DNA of 64,000 nt, taken from Marinoscillum luteum. Its GTDB lineage: Bacteria > Bacteroidota > Bacteroidia > Cytophagales > Cyclobacteriaceae. The notes beneath the pieces are model-generated. The model was given only the letters and a program-made list of their open reading frames with translations, was not told the DNA's origin and made no database searches. The DNA is taken from assembly GCF_044005705.1 (NCBI RefSeq), contig NZ_JBIPKE010000008.1:1-64000 (forward strand), written 5' to 3'. Both the position numbers and the translations under genes were made by a program. The first letter of the stretch is position 1. Each line of letters begins with the position of its first letter. Shown piece by piece: positions 6,849-15,679 of the stretch.

Positions 6849-8944
6849 GTATCAAAAAAGCCATATTGCTCCGAGTCAGGATCGCATTTATGCTGGTATT
6901 CTTGTTTTCTGCAGGGATACTTTTTCGCATTATCACCGTGCAGTATGCAGAGGGTGATAAGTGGAGAGGGTATGCCGAGACCATGGGCTTGCAGGTGATG
7001 AAAGTGAACGCTACGCGTGGCAACATTTATGCAGACGATGGCAGCCTGTTGGCAACCTCCTTGCCTTTCTATCAGGTGGCGTTCGATCCTTACCTTCCGG
7101 GAAAAGAGCTTTACAACGCACACATAGATTCTCTGTGTTACCTGCTTTCGGATTTTTATGGAGATCAGTCGCCGGCTCAGTATCGCCGCAAAATAGATGC
7201 GGCACGCAAGGAGCGGAAAAGATATATGGTGCTCAACCGGCAAGAGGTCGGGTACCAGGAGAAAAAAATGATAGAACGCTGGCCTATCTTCAGAGAAGGG
7301 CGGTTGACAGGTGGAATTATCTTCGAGAAGGTGGAAAAAAGATTTCTGCCTTTTTCGCATTTGGGATACCGCACAATTGGAACGGTCAATTCAGACAACC
7401 GTGGCGTAGTGGGATTGGAGTACAGCTTCAATAGAGAGCTGGGTGGCCAAAACGGAGAAGCACTGTTTCAAAAGATGGCCGGAGGTGGCTGGAAGCCGGT
7501 ATATGATGGCTCGGAGATTCGTCCCAAAGACGGCTATGATATCCAGACTACCCTTAATGTGAACCTGCAGGATGTCACTGAGTCGGCACTCTACAAGGCA
7601 CTACAGCGCCATCAGGCAGACTACGGTGCGGTGATCCTCATGGAGGTAAAAACCGGCGAGATCAAGGCGATTTCTAACCTGAGCAGAAACAGCAAAGGAG
7701 AATACTACGAGCGCTACAACTACGCCGTGGGTAGCCAGGGCGCCCGCGAGCCAGGGTCTACGTTCAAGCTGGCGAGTATGATTGCCCTTCTGGAAGACAG
7801 CGACATCAAGTTGACAGACACCATCGATACAGGCAATGGGGTGATGAAGTTCTTCAATGAGACCATGAAGGACCATAAGCCCGGAGGCTACGGCATCCTC
7901 ACCGTGAAGGAAGTATTTGAGAAAAGCTCCAACATCGGTACAGCCAAGCTGATCACCAGACATTTCGGAGACAATCCCTCCAGATATACCGATTACATCA
8001 AAAATATCGGGCTGGATCAGCCGTTGGGCTTTCAGATGGTGGGTGAGGGCATTCCATACATCAAGGATCCTTCAGACAGTACCTGGAGTGGGATTTCGTT
8101 GCCCTGGATCTCTCATGGCTATGAGCTCAAGATGACTCCTCTCCAGACGTTGACTTTGTACAACGCCGTGGCCAACAATGGAAAGATGATTCAGCCCATT
8201 ATCGTGAAGGCGGTGAAAAAGGCGAACAGAAACATAGAGAAGTATGAGCCCAAGGTGCTCAATGCAAAGATTTGTTCCAAAAGCACGCTGCGGGATGTGA
8301 GACTGATGCTGGAAGGGGTGGTAGAGCGAGGCACTGCTTCCAATATTTACAATGAAAAGTATAAGATCGCTGGTAAAACAGGGACTGCCAAGAAGGTGGT
8401 AAATGGTCGCTATACCAATGCCTATTATACCTCGTTTGCCGGGTACTTTCCAGCAGATGATCCAAAGTACAGCTGCATTGTGGTGATCGATGACCCCAAG
8501 GGCTATCAGATCTATGGGAGCGATGTGGCGGCTCCGGTTTTTAAGGAGATCGCAGACAATATCTACGCTCTGGAGACCGAGCTGCATCAGGAGCTGCCGG
8601 ATCAGCGCACGCAGTTTGCCGGGATTTTCCCCGTGATCAGGTCTGGTAAGCAGGACGAGCTGAAAATGATCGCCAACGAATTTGGCATATCCAATCATTC
8701 CCAAACGGATGCCAGCTGGGTGACTACCGATGTGGTCAATCATTCGGTGTTTTGGGAGGACAATACACCCAAGGCCGAGCGCATCCCGGATGTGCGGGGT
8801 ATGACTTTGAGGGATGCTATCTACCTGCTGGAAAATGCAGGACTGAAGGTGAGTGTGCAGGGCAGAGGCCGGGTGGCCAGGCAGTCCATTGTGCCGGGAA
8901 CGAAATTTTCGAAAGGAACGAACATAAAGCTGGAGTTGAGTTAA
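6845..8944 (+). CDS. ftsI: Septal peptidoglycan transpeptidase (class B PBP) with PASTA domain
   Basis: 699 residues. One N-terminal membrane span (about 8-30), a dimerisation domain, then the transpeptidase with active-site motifs Ser305-T-F-Lys308, Ser361-S-Asn363 and Lys511-T-G. It cross-links septal peptidoglycan in the periplasm as partner of FtsW. A C-terminal PASTA domain (about 635-699, RIPDVRGMTLRDAIYLLENAGL) is present; E. coli FtsI lacks it, but Bacteroidota and Firmicutes homologues often have one. The start overlaps ftsL and the stop shares a base with the murE start (TAATG), so the three are probably translationally coupled. Confidence 0.95.
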   Translation: MSIKKAILLRVRIAFMLVFLFSAGILFRIITVQYAEGDKWRGYAETMGLQVMKVNATRGNIYADDGSLLATSLPFYQVAFDPYLPGKELYNAHIDSLCYLLSDFYGDQSPAQYRRKIDAARKERKRYMVLNRQEVGYQEKKMIERWPIFREGRLTGGIIFEKVEKRFLPFSHLGYRTIGTVNSDNRGVVGLEYSFNRELGGQNGEALFQKMAGGGWKPVYDGSEIRPKDGYDIQTTLNVNLQDVTESALYKALQRHQADYGAVILMEVKTGEIKAISNLSRNSKGEYYERYNYAVGSQGAREPGSTFKLASMIALLEDSDIKLTDTIDTGNGVMKFFNETMKDHKPGGYGILTVKEVFEKSSNIGTAKLITRHFGDNPSRYTDYIKNIGLDQPLGFQMVGEGIPYIKDPSDSTWSGISLPWISHGYELKMTPLQTLTLYNAVANNGKMIQPIIVKAVKKANRNIEKYEPKVLNAKICSKSTLRDVRLMLEGVVERGTASNIYNEKYKIAGKTGTAKKVVNGRYTNAYYTSFAGYFPADDPKYSCIVVIDDPKGYQIYGSDVAAPVFKEIADNIYALETELHQELPDQRTQFAGIFPVIRSGKQDELKMIANEFGISNHSQTDASWVTTDVVNHSVFWEDNTPKAERIPDVRGMTLRDAIYLLENAGLKVSVQGRGRVARQSIVPGTKFSKGTNIKLELS

Positions 8945-10401
8945 TGAAGACGCTGAAAGACATATTATACGGAGTATCCCTCACCGAGCTGCACGGCGAT
9001 CGTGAGCGGGAGATCTCGTCTTTGGCGTTTGATTCCAGACGGGTAAAAATGGGTGGTCTGTTCATCGCCATTAAAGGGCTGAATGTAGACGGACACGATT
9101 ACATAGAAACAGCAATAGATCTGGGTGCGGTGGCCATTCTTTGTGAAAGCTTACCCGAGAAGAGAAAGAAGTCAATAACGTACGTACAGGTGGATAATAG
9201 TGCTGCTGCGATGGGAATCGTGGCAGCCAATTTTCACGATAACCCTTCCCGGAAACTTAACCTGGTAGGGGTGACGGGTACCAACGGCAAAACCACGACT
9301 GCTACTTTGCTATTTCAGCTCTTTCAGCAGCTGGGCTACAAAGTAGGCTTGTTGTCTACCGTGGAAAATAAGATTGACCACAAAGTATTGGATGCGCAAT
9401 TTACCACACCTGATAGCCTGCAGCTCAATGAGCTACTGGCTCAGATGGTGAGTCAGGGGTGCACGCATTGTTTCATGGAGGTGAGTTCTCATGCGCTGGT
9501 TCAGCATCGCACCAGTGGGCTACAGTTTGCCGGAGGCATTTTCACCAATATCTCCCATGATCACCTGGACTATCACGAAACCTTTGAGGCTTATATCAAA
9601 GCCAAGAAGATGCTTTTCGATAAGCTCCCAAAAGAGGCTTTTGCATTGGTGAATGCCGATGACAAGCGGGGGATGGTAATGCTGCAAAATACCAAAGCAG
9701 AAAAGAATACTTATTCACTGAAATCAATGGCAGACTTCCGCGCGAAGATCCTGCACAATACCCTGCAGGGGTTGGAGTTGGATGTGGATGGAATCAGTGC
9801 CTGGTTTAAACTCATCGGGGACTTCAATGCTTATAACCTGCTGGCGGTTTATGCAGCAGGAGTACTGCTGGAAGAGGAGAAGGAAGAGGTGCTGACAGCC
9901 TTGTCGCAGATAGATGGTGCTCGTGGGCGATTTGAGCAGGTTTATAATGGCAACAACATACTCGCCATTGTGGATTATGCGCATACCCCGGATGCATTGG
10001 ATAATGTGCTACGGACCATTGACAAACTCCGCACAAGACAAGAGAAGGTGATCACCGTGATCGGTTGTGGTGGAAACCGCGATAAGACCAAGCGCCCGGA
10101 GATGGCACGCATTGCGGCAGAGTTTAGCAATAAGGTCATCCTCACTTCGGATAATCCACGGGACGAAGATCCGGCGGTGATCCTGGAGGAAATGATGAAA
10201 GGAGTGCCTAAGGTGGCACAGAAAAATACGATGATTATTCAGGACCGGAAAGAGGCCATACGTACGGCTTGCAATCTGGCAGAGAAAATGGACATTATAC
10301 TGGTGGCTGGTAAAGGTCACGAAACCTATCAGGAGATAAAAGGAGTGAGAAATCACTTTGATGATAAAGAAATATTAAACGAAATGTTAAATGGCCAATA
10401 G
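8944..10401 (+). CDS. murE: UDP-MurNAc-L-Ala-D-Glu:meso-DAP ligase
   Basis: 485 residues from the ATG at 8944 (MKTLKDILYGVSL). The frame stays open for 64 codons upstream inside ftsI, but that extension is not MurE-like. Mur ligase layout: N-terminal domain about 1-95, ATP-binding P-loop GVTGTNGKTTTATLL near residue 112, central domain, and C-terminal domain with SDNPRDEDP. The DNPR motif is the known determinant for meso-diaminopimelate, so the stem peptide should carry meso-DAP at position 3. Cytosolic peptidoglycan precursor synthesis. Confidence 0.96.
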   Translation: MKTLKDILYGVSLTELHGDREREISSLAFDSRRVKMGGLFIAIKGLNVDGHDYIETAIDLGAVAILCESLPEKRKKSITYVQVDNSAAAMGIVAANFHDNPSRKLNLVGVTGTNGKTTTATLLFQLFQQLGYKVGLLSTVENKIDHKVLDAQFTTPDSLQLNELLAQMVSQGCTHCFMEVSSHALVQHRTSGLQFAGGIFTNISHDHLDYHETFEAYIKAKKMLFDKLPKEAFALVNADDKRGMVMLQNTKAEKNTYSLKSMADFRAKILHNTLQGLELDVDGISAWFKLIGDFNAYNLLAVYAAGVLLEEEKEEVLTALSQIDGARGRFEQVYNGNNILAIVDYAHTPDALDNVLRTIDKLRTRQEKVITVIGCGGNRDKTKRPEMARIAAEFSNKVILTSDNPRDEDPAVILEEMMKGVPKVAQKNTMIIQDRKEAIRTACNLAEKMDIILVAGKGHETYQEIKGVRNHFDDKEILNEMLNGQ

Positions 10402-10453
10402 ACCATGTACTATTCAGCCATTGACCATTTTAAAAAAACTATTGACTAAATAA

Positions 10454-11632
10454 ATGCTGTACTACCTGTTTGACTTTTTAGATAAACAATTTGACCTGAT
10501 GGGGGCTAGCGTATTTCGCTACATCTCCTTCCGGGCGGGTATGGCTGCAGTGATTTCTTTGCTCATCACCATCGTTTTTGGCAAGCGGTTTATCAATGCG
10601 CTCAGAAACTTTCAGATGGGTGAGTCCATTCGTGACCTAGGCCTGAAAGGACAAATGGAAAAGCAGGGCACACCGACCATGGGCGGGATCATGATCATCT
10701 CCGCAATCATCATTCCTACGCTGCTTTTTGCACAGATTGGCAATGTCTATGTGCAGCTCTTGCTGATCACGGCACTCTGGATGGGGCTCATTGGTTTTAC
10801 AGACGATTACCTCAAGATCAAGAAAAAGAATAAGGACGGACTAAAAGGCAATTTCAAAGTAATAGGTCAGGTAGGGCTGGGCTTGCTGGTAGGCCTGGTA
10901 ATGGTGATGCATCCCGATGTGGTTATCCCCGAGCTGGGTGGTATGGGTATCGAGGATAGCAGCTCCATCGTCACCACCATTCCGTTTTTCAAGGATAATG
11001 AATTCCAGTACGACTGGTTACTGCCCTATTTTCTGGAGGATTATACCTGGCTGATTTATGTGCTGGCGGTGATTTTTATCATCACCGCAGTGTCTAATGG
11101 CGCCAATATCACCGACGGACTCGATGGGTTAGCGGCGGGTACTTCTGCCATCATCGGTCTTACGCTGGCCATTCTGGCCTACCTGTCAGGTAATGCGGTC
11201 TTTGCTGAGTACCTGAACATCGCCTTTATTCCCAACTCCGGTGAGTTGGTGATTTTCAGTGCGGCTTTTGTGGGGGGCTGTATTGGTTTTCTATGGTACA
11301 ATTCATACCCCGCACAGGTATTTATGGGAGATACAGGCAGCCTGTCACTGGGGGCCATCATAGCCGTATTGGCTTTGGTCATCAGAAAGGAGCTCCTCAT
11401 CCCGATATTATGCGGCATTTTCCTGATCGAAAACCTGTCGGTGATCATTCAGGTGTCTTATTTCAAATACACGCGGAAGAAATACGGAGAGGGGCGAAGG
11501 GTTTTTCTGATGTCTCCGCTACATCATCATTATCAGAAAAAAGGATGGCATGAAGCCAGAATCGTGACCCGGTTTTGGACAGTCGGCATCCTGCTGGCTA
11601 TACTCACTTTGGCAACGCTTAAACTTAGATAA
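10454..11632 (+). CDS. mraY: Phospho-N-acetylmuramoyl-pentapeptide transferase
   Basis: 392 residues, ten expected membrane spans. It transfers phospho-MurNAc-pentapeptide to undecaprenyl phosphate, making lipid I. Family motifs are GTPTMGGIMII (about 75), FTDDYLKIKKKNKDGLKGNFK (about 115) with the Mg-binding Asp pair, NGANITDGLDGLAAG (about 218), and MGDTGSLSLGA (about 291) followed by the PLHHHYQKKGW loop. The 52-base gap after murE holds no visible site. Its length exceeds the ~360 typical of E. coli because of a longer periplasmic loop at about 155-190. Confidence 0.96.
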   Translation: MLYYLFDFLDKQFDLMGASVFRYISFRAGMAAVISLLITIVFGKRFINALRNFQMGESIRDLGLKGQMEKQGTPTMGGIMIISAIIIPTLLFAQIGNVYVQLLLITALWMGLIGFTDDYLKIKKKNKDGLKGNFKVIGQVGLGLLVGLVMVMHPDVVIPELGGMGIEDSSSIVTTIPFFKDNEFQYDWLLPYFLEDYTWLIYVLAVIFIITAVSNGANITDGLDGLAAGTSAIIGLTLAILAYLSGNAVFAEYLNIAFIPNSGELVIFSAAFVGGCIGFLWYNSYPAQVFMGDTGSLSLGAIIAVLALVIRKELLIPILCGIFLIENLSVIIQVSYFKYTRKKYGEGRRVFLMSPLHHHYQKKGWHEARIVTRFWTVGILLAILTLATLKLR

Positions 11633-11638
11633 ACCGAT

Positions 11639-12016
11639 ATGACTCTGGAACAACTCTCTCGTCTCAATGAAAAATTTCAGCAGAAAGCCTCTGGTCTGGC
11701 AGAACTGCTGCCGGGCAGCAATTTGCTGACCTTCTCTACGACCATCATCAGGACCACCAAAAAGCTGGATGTGGTGCTAAAAAAGGTGTTGAATGCCAAA
11801 TCTGAAGGGAGCTTCTACACCCAGATAGAGGCCATGGAAGAGGAGATGGATGAGTTGATTTTCATGATGGACAGGTTGGATGAAGCGAACCGCAAAAGAA
11901 ACATTGGCACCATCACGGATGTGGTCAAGGCAGGGTATGAGTTGGTGTCTCTTTATTCATTGTGTTGCGATCAGATATTGGAAAGAAAAACTAAAAAACA
12001 AGACGAAATTGAATGA
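11639..12016 (+). CDS. Unknown 125-residue helical protein inside the dcw cluster
   Basis: Not recognised. It lies 6 bases after mraY and overlaps murD by ATGA, so it is clearly part of the operon. The protein looks all-helical, highly charged and soluble, with no signal peptide or membrane span. A heptad-like segment EAMEEEMDELIFMMDRLDEANRKR (about 65-87) suggests a coiled coil or small helix bundle. Length and pattern distantly recall small four-helix-bundle proteins, but this is only an impression. The place between mraY and murD suggests a link to precursor synthesis or the divisome, which sequence alone cannot prove. Confidence 0.75.
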   Translation: MTLEQLSRLNEKFQQKASGLAELLPGSNLLTFSTTIIRTTKKLDVVLKKVLNAKSEGSFYTQIEAMEEEMDELIFMMDRLDEANRKRNIGTITDVVKAGYELVSLYSLCCDQILERKTKKQDEIE

Positions 12017-13389
12017 GTAAATCTATCGCCATATTGGGAGCAGGTGAAAGCGGAATCGGTGCAGCCATACTAGGGCTGAAGCACGGATACCGCGTCTTTC
12101 TGTCCGATGCAGGAGCCATTTCTGCGGATAGAAAGCTCGTGCTGCAATCTTATGGGATAGCGTTTGAAGAAGGAGGACACAGCGAAGACATCATATTAGC
12201 TTCAGATGAGGTGATCAAAAGCCCGGGCATTCCGGATAGGGTACCCATGATTCAGGCGTTGGTGGCAAAGGGAATTCCAGTCATATCGGAGATCGAGTTT
12301 GCTTACAGATACATTCCTCAGACTGCCAAAGTCATAGCCATTACCGGTACCAATGGAAAGACCACCACTACACTACTCACTTACCACATCCTGAAGTCTG
12401 CAGGGTTGAAAGTGGCTCTGGGTGGAAATGTGGGTGTAAGCCTGGCCAAGTTGGTGGCAGAAGGCGATTACGACTATTTCGTGGTAGAGGTGAGCAGTTT
12501 CCAGCTGGATGGCATTGTGAAATTCAAACCCAATGTGGCGGTGTTGCTCAATATCACTCCCGATCACCTGGATAGATATGATTATGATTTTCAAAAGTAT
12601 GTAGCCTCAAAGTTCAGGATTACAGAGAACCTCAGTCATGAGGAGTCATTCATCTACTGTGCAGACAGCGAGCCGGTGACAGAGGAAGTAGCTAAACGCA
12701 AAATAGAGGCTTGCCTTTTTGCCGTTTCAGCTACTAAAAGCCCGAAATGGGAGGCCTACATGGATGATGAGCACCTCATTTTCAATTACAGGTTTAAAGA
12801 GAAAGATAAGAAACATACCATCCCCGTATCGGAAATTTCCCTGATCGGTAAACACAACATGATCAACTCTATGTCGGCGGTACTTAGCGCCCTTACCATG
12901 GAGGTGTCCATTGAGCAGATCCTGAAAGGCCTCAAAACCTTTGTGAACGCCCCGCACCGGCTGGAGTTCTGCGGAGAGATTGACGGTGTGCGCTTTATCA
13001 ATGATTCTAAAGCCACGAATGTGGATGCGGTCTATTATGCGTTGGAAGGCATTCGTCAGCCGATTGTTTGGATTGCCGGGGGGATAGACAAAGGAAATGA
13101 ATATGATCAGATCGCTGGGCTGGTAGCAGACAAAGTAAAGGGATTGATTTGCCTGGGGGTCGACAACAGCAAGCTCACCGGTCGCTTTGGCAGTACGGTA
13201 GAGACCCGGGAGACGCGTAGTGTAGAGGAGGCGGTGAATTTAGGATATGAAATGGCCGCCAGTGGGGATGTGGTGTTGCTGTCGCCTGCCTGTGCCAGTT
13301 TTGATTTATTCAAAAACTATGAGGACAGAGGTGACCAGTTTCGGGTAGCGGTGAAAAATTTGAAAGAGACTAAAAGAGCAAAAGTATGA
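12013..13389 (+). CDS. murD: UDP-MurNAc-L-alanine:D-glutamate ligase
   Basis: 458 residues, usual length. It adds D-glutamate to UDP-MurNAc-L-Ala with ATP in the cytosol. The N-terminal Rossmann-like domain begins SIAILGAGESGIGAAILG, the P-loop is AITGTNGKTTTTLLTYHIL near residue 115, and the family segments VEVSSFQLD, NITPDHLDRY and INDSKATNVDAVYYAL are all present. SPACASFDLFKNYEDRGDQF near the C-terminus is a strong MurD marker. Start overlaps the preceding unknown gene and stop overlaps ftsW, both by four bases. Confidence 0.97.
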   Translation: MSKSIAILGAGESGIGAAILGLKHGYRVFLSDAGAISADRKLVLQSYGIAFEEGGHSEDIILASDEVIKSPGIPDRVPMIQALVAKGIPVISEIEFAYRYIPQTAKVIAITGTNGKTTTTLLTYHILKSAGLKVALGGNVGVSLAKLVAEGDYDYFVVEVSSFQLDGIVKFKPNVAVLLNITPDHLDRYDYDFQKYVASKFRITENLSHEESFIYCADSEPVTEEVAKRKIEACLFAVSATKSPKWEAYMDDEHLIFNYRFKEKDKKHTIPVSEISLIGKHNMINSMSAVLSALTMEVSIEQILKGLKTFVNAPHRLEFCGEIDGVRFINDSKATNVDAVYYALEGIRQPIVWIAGGIDKGNEYDQIAGLVADKVKGLICLGVDNSKLTGRFGSTVETRETRSVEEAVNLGYEMAASGDVVLLSPACASFDLFKNYEDRGDQFRVAVKNLKETKRAKV

Positions 13390-14558
13390 ACGTGATCAAA
13401 GATTGGGCATACAAGAACTTAAAAGGCGATCCGGTGATTTGGTTCATCGTTTTTCTGCTGTCTATGCTGAGTATTTTGGTGGTGTACAGCTCCACAGGTA
13501 GCCTGGCTTACAAAATGATGGAGGGCGATACTGAGTATTACCTGTTCAAGCATTCTGCCCTGGTCATGCTGAGTTTGCTGGCCATGTGGGTGGCTCATAA
13601 AATTGACTATCGCTACTATGCGAAATTGTCCCGATTGGCCCTTTGGTTGTCATTACCCCTGCTGCTATTTACCTGGCAGTTTGGTACCAATATCAACGAA
13701 GCCTCCAGGTGGATCACCATTCCATTGATCAATCAGGCTTTTCAGCCTTCAGATTTGGCCAAACTGGCGCTGGTCATCACCCTGGCCAGTATGCTTTCCA
13801 AACGTCAGAAGAGTATTGATGATTTTCAGAAAGCCATCATCCCGATTTTGGTTTGGATAGGTCTGATATGTGCACTGATTGCCATGACCAACGTGTCTAC
13901 GGCCATATTGCTTTTTGGCACCTGTATGCTGATGCTTTTCATCGGACGGGTGCCTATGAAGTACCTGGCCATACTCATGATTATCGGGGTGATCGCCGGA
14001 GGACTGGCACTTACCTTCGGACAACGAACGGGCACTGCAGTGAGCAGGGTGCAGAGCTTCTTCGATGAGGACGAAACACCCTTTCAGGCTAAGCAGGCGT
14101 ACATAGCCATCGCTACCGGAGGACTCACCGGCAAAGGCCCGGGGCAGAGTGATCAAAGAAATTATCTACCTCATCCCTATTCAGATTTCGTGTTTGCCAT
14201 CGTACTGGAAGAGTATGGGCTCATCGGAGGCATTACCGTGTTGTTCCTTTATCTGGCACTACTCTATCGGGGTATGAAGGCAGCGGCTGAAAGTCATCGG
14301 GCTTATGGCGGATTACTGTCGGCCGGGTTGTCATTTGCTCTGGTCATGCAGGCCATGGTCAATATGGGTGTGGCGGTAGGTTTAGGGCCTATTACAGGAT
14401 TGCCCTTGCCACTGATCAGTATGGGAGGTACTTCACAGCTCTTTACAGGTCTGGCACTTGGGATCATTTTGAGTGTGAGCCGTGGTGAAATAGATGACAT
14501 TGGTTCGCCACTGGCGAATAATTTTAAGGCAAAGGAAAGAATTAAAGAAGCAGCATAA
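13386..14558 (+). CDS. ftsW: Septal peptidoglycan glycosyltransferase (SEDS family)
   Basis: 390 residues with about ten membrane spans. SEDS proteins polymerise lipid II into glycan strands, FtsW acting with FtsI at the septum. Visible family features are INEASRWITIPLINQAFQPSDLAKLALVITLA (about 100-130) and the large periplasmic loop with KQAYIAIATGGLTGKGPGQSDQRNYLPHPYSDFVFAIVLEEYGLIGG (about 235-285), which contains the catalytic-region Asp, and a late PLPLISMGGTSQL. RodA is the alternative, but the position between murD and murG decides for FtsW. Confidence 0.95.
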   Translation: MNVIKDWAYKNLKGDPVIWFIVFLLSMLSILVVYSSTGSLAYKMMEGDTEYYLFKHSALVMLSLLAMWVAHKIDYRYYAKLSRLALWLSLPLLLFTWQFGTNINEASRWITIPLINQAFQPSDLAKLALVITLASMLSKRQKSIDDFQKAIIPILVWIGLICALIAMTNVSTAILLFGTCMLMLFIGRVPMKYLAILMIIGVIAGGLALTFGQRTGTAVSRVQSFFDEDETPFQAKQAYIAIATGGLTGKGPGQSDQRNYLPHPYSDFVFAIVLEEYGLIGGITVLFLYLALLYRGMKAAAESHRAYGGLLSAGLSFALVMQAMVNMGVAVGLGPITGLPLPLISMGGTSQLFTGLALGIILSVSRGEIDDIGSPLANNFKAKERIKEAA

Positions 14559-14590
14559 TCGAAAAGCAAGAGACATATCGTCAATTACCA

Positions 14591-15679
14591 TTGCGGATCA
14601 TGATAAGTGGAGGCGGCACAGGCGGACACATCTATCCTGCTATCTCCATTGCGCAGGCCTTGCAGGACATGGTGCAGGGTGTGGAGATTCTGTTTGTAGG
14701 CGCGCAGGGCAAAATGGAGATGAAGAAGGTGCCCGAAGCGGGATTTCAGATTGTGGGACTTTGGATCAGTGGCATTCAACGGAGTTTGTCTGCACAGAAC
14801 CTGATGTTTCCTTTCAAAGTGATTTCCAGCTTGTTCAAAGCTTTTGGTTTGATCCGTTCATTCAAACCTCATGCGGTGATCGGCGTGGGTGGGTATGCCA
14901 GTGGGCCTTTGCTCTATGCGGCTTCCGCCAAAAAGGTACCCACACTCATTCAGGAACAAAACTCCTACGCCGGACTGACCAACAAATGGCTGGCTGGCAG
15001 GGTGAATAAGATTTGTGTGGCTCACGATGGCATGGAAAAATACTTCCCGGCGGACAAGCTGGTAGTGACAGGAAACCCCGTCAGAAAAACCATTTTGCTC
15101 AAGCCGGACTTGAAACCTTCTGCCTATGAGTTTTTTGGATTTGATGCATCCAAAAAGACCATATTGATAGTGGGTGGCAGCCTCGGTGCCCGATCCATTA
15201 ACGAATTTATTTTGGCCGGATATGATCGCCTGGCGGCCTCTGGTTATCAGGTGATCTGGCAGACTGGTGGATATTATTTTGAAGAGATGAAACGGAGGGT
15301 CATCAACCCCTCTGCCAACATCCTCTTGAAGGATTTTGTACGGGAAATGCAGTATGCCTATGCAGTGGCTGACGTGGTGATTTCACGGGCCGGTGCCTTG
15401 TCCATTGCTGAGCTGATGCTCACGGGCAAGCCGAGCATCCTCGTACCCAGCCCCAATGTGGCAGAAGATCATCAAACCATCAATGCCATGGCACTGGTGG
15501 AGCGGGATGCTGCAGTGCTGGTAAAAGATAATGAAGCAGCTGAGAAGCTGATTGACACGGCATTTGCACTCATCGAGGATGAGGATAGAAAGCGTGTTTT
15601 GAGTGAAAATATTAAAGGAATGTCTCATCCGAATTCGGCTAAGGACATTGCCAACGAAATATTGAAAATGATCGCATGA
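14591..15679 (+). CDS. murG: UDP-GlcNAc:lipid I N-acetylglucosaminyltransferase
   Basis: 362 residues from a TTG at 14591, which gives MRIMISGGGTGGHIYPAISIAQAL, the normal MurG N-terminus. The next in-frame ATG at 14600 would trim three residues. The enzyme makes lipid II from lipid I on the inner face of the membrane. GT-B fold motifs are the GGGTGGH glycine loop, a second LIVGGSLGARSINEF loop near 195, and the UDP-GlcNAc pocket VISRAGALSIAELMLTGKPSILVPSP..DHQTINA. It follows ftsW by 32 bases and overlaps murC by four. Confidence 0.95.
   Translation: MRIMISGGGTGGHIYPAISIAQALQDMVQGVEILFVGAQGKMEMKKVPEAGFQIVGLWISGIQRSLSAQNLMFPFKVISSLFKAFGLIRSFKPHAVIGVGGYASGPLLYAASAKKVPTLIQEQNSYAGLTNKWLAGRVNKICVAHDGMEKYFPADKLVVTGNPVRKTILLKPDLKPSAYEFFGFDASKKTILIVGGSLGARSINEFILAGYDRLAASGYQVIWQTGGYYFEEMKRRVINPSANILLKDFVREMQYAYAVADVVISRAGALSIAELMLTGKPSILVPSPNVAEDHQTINAMALVERDAAVLVKDNEAAEKLIDTAFALIEDEDRKRVLSENIKGMSHPNSAKDIANEILKMIA

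Noticed and set aside
8072..8743. Antisense ORF of 223 codons over ftsI
   Set aside because: The conserved transpeptidase on the other strand explains the open frame.
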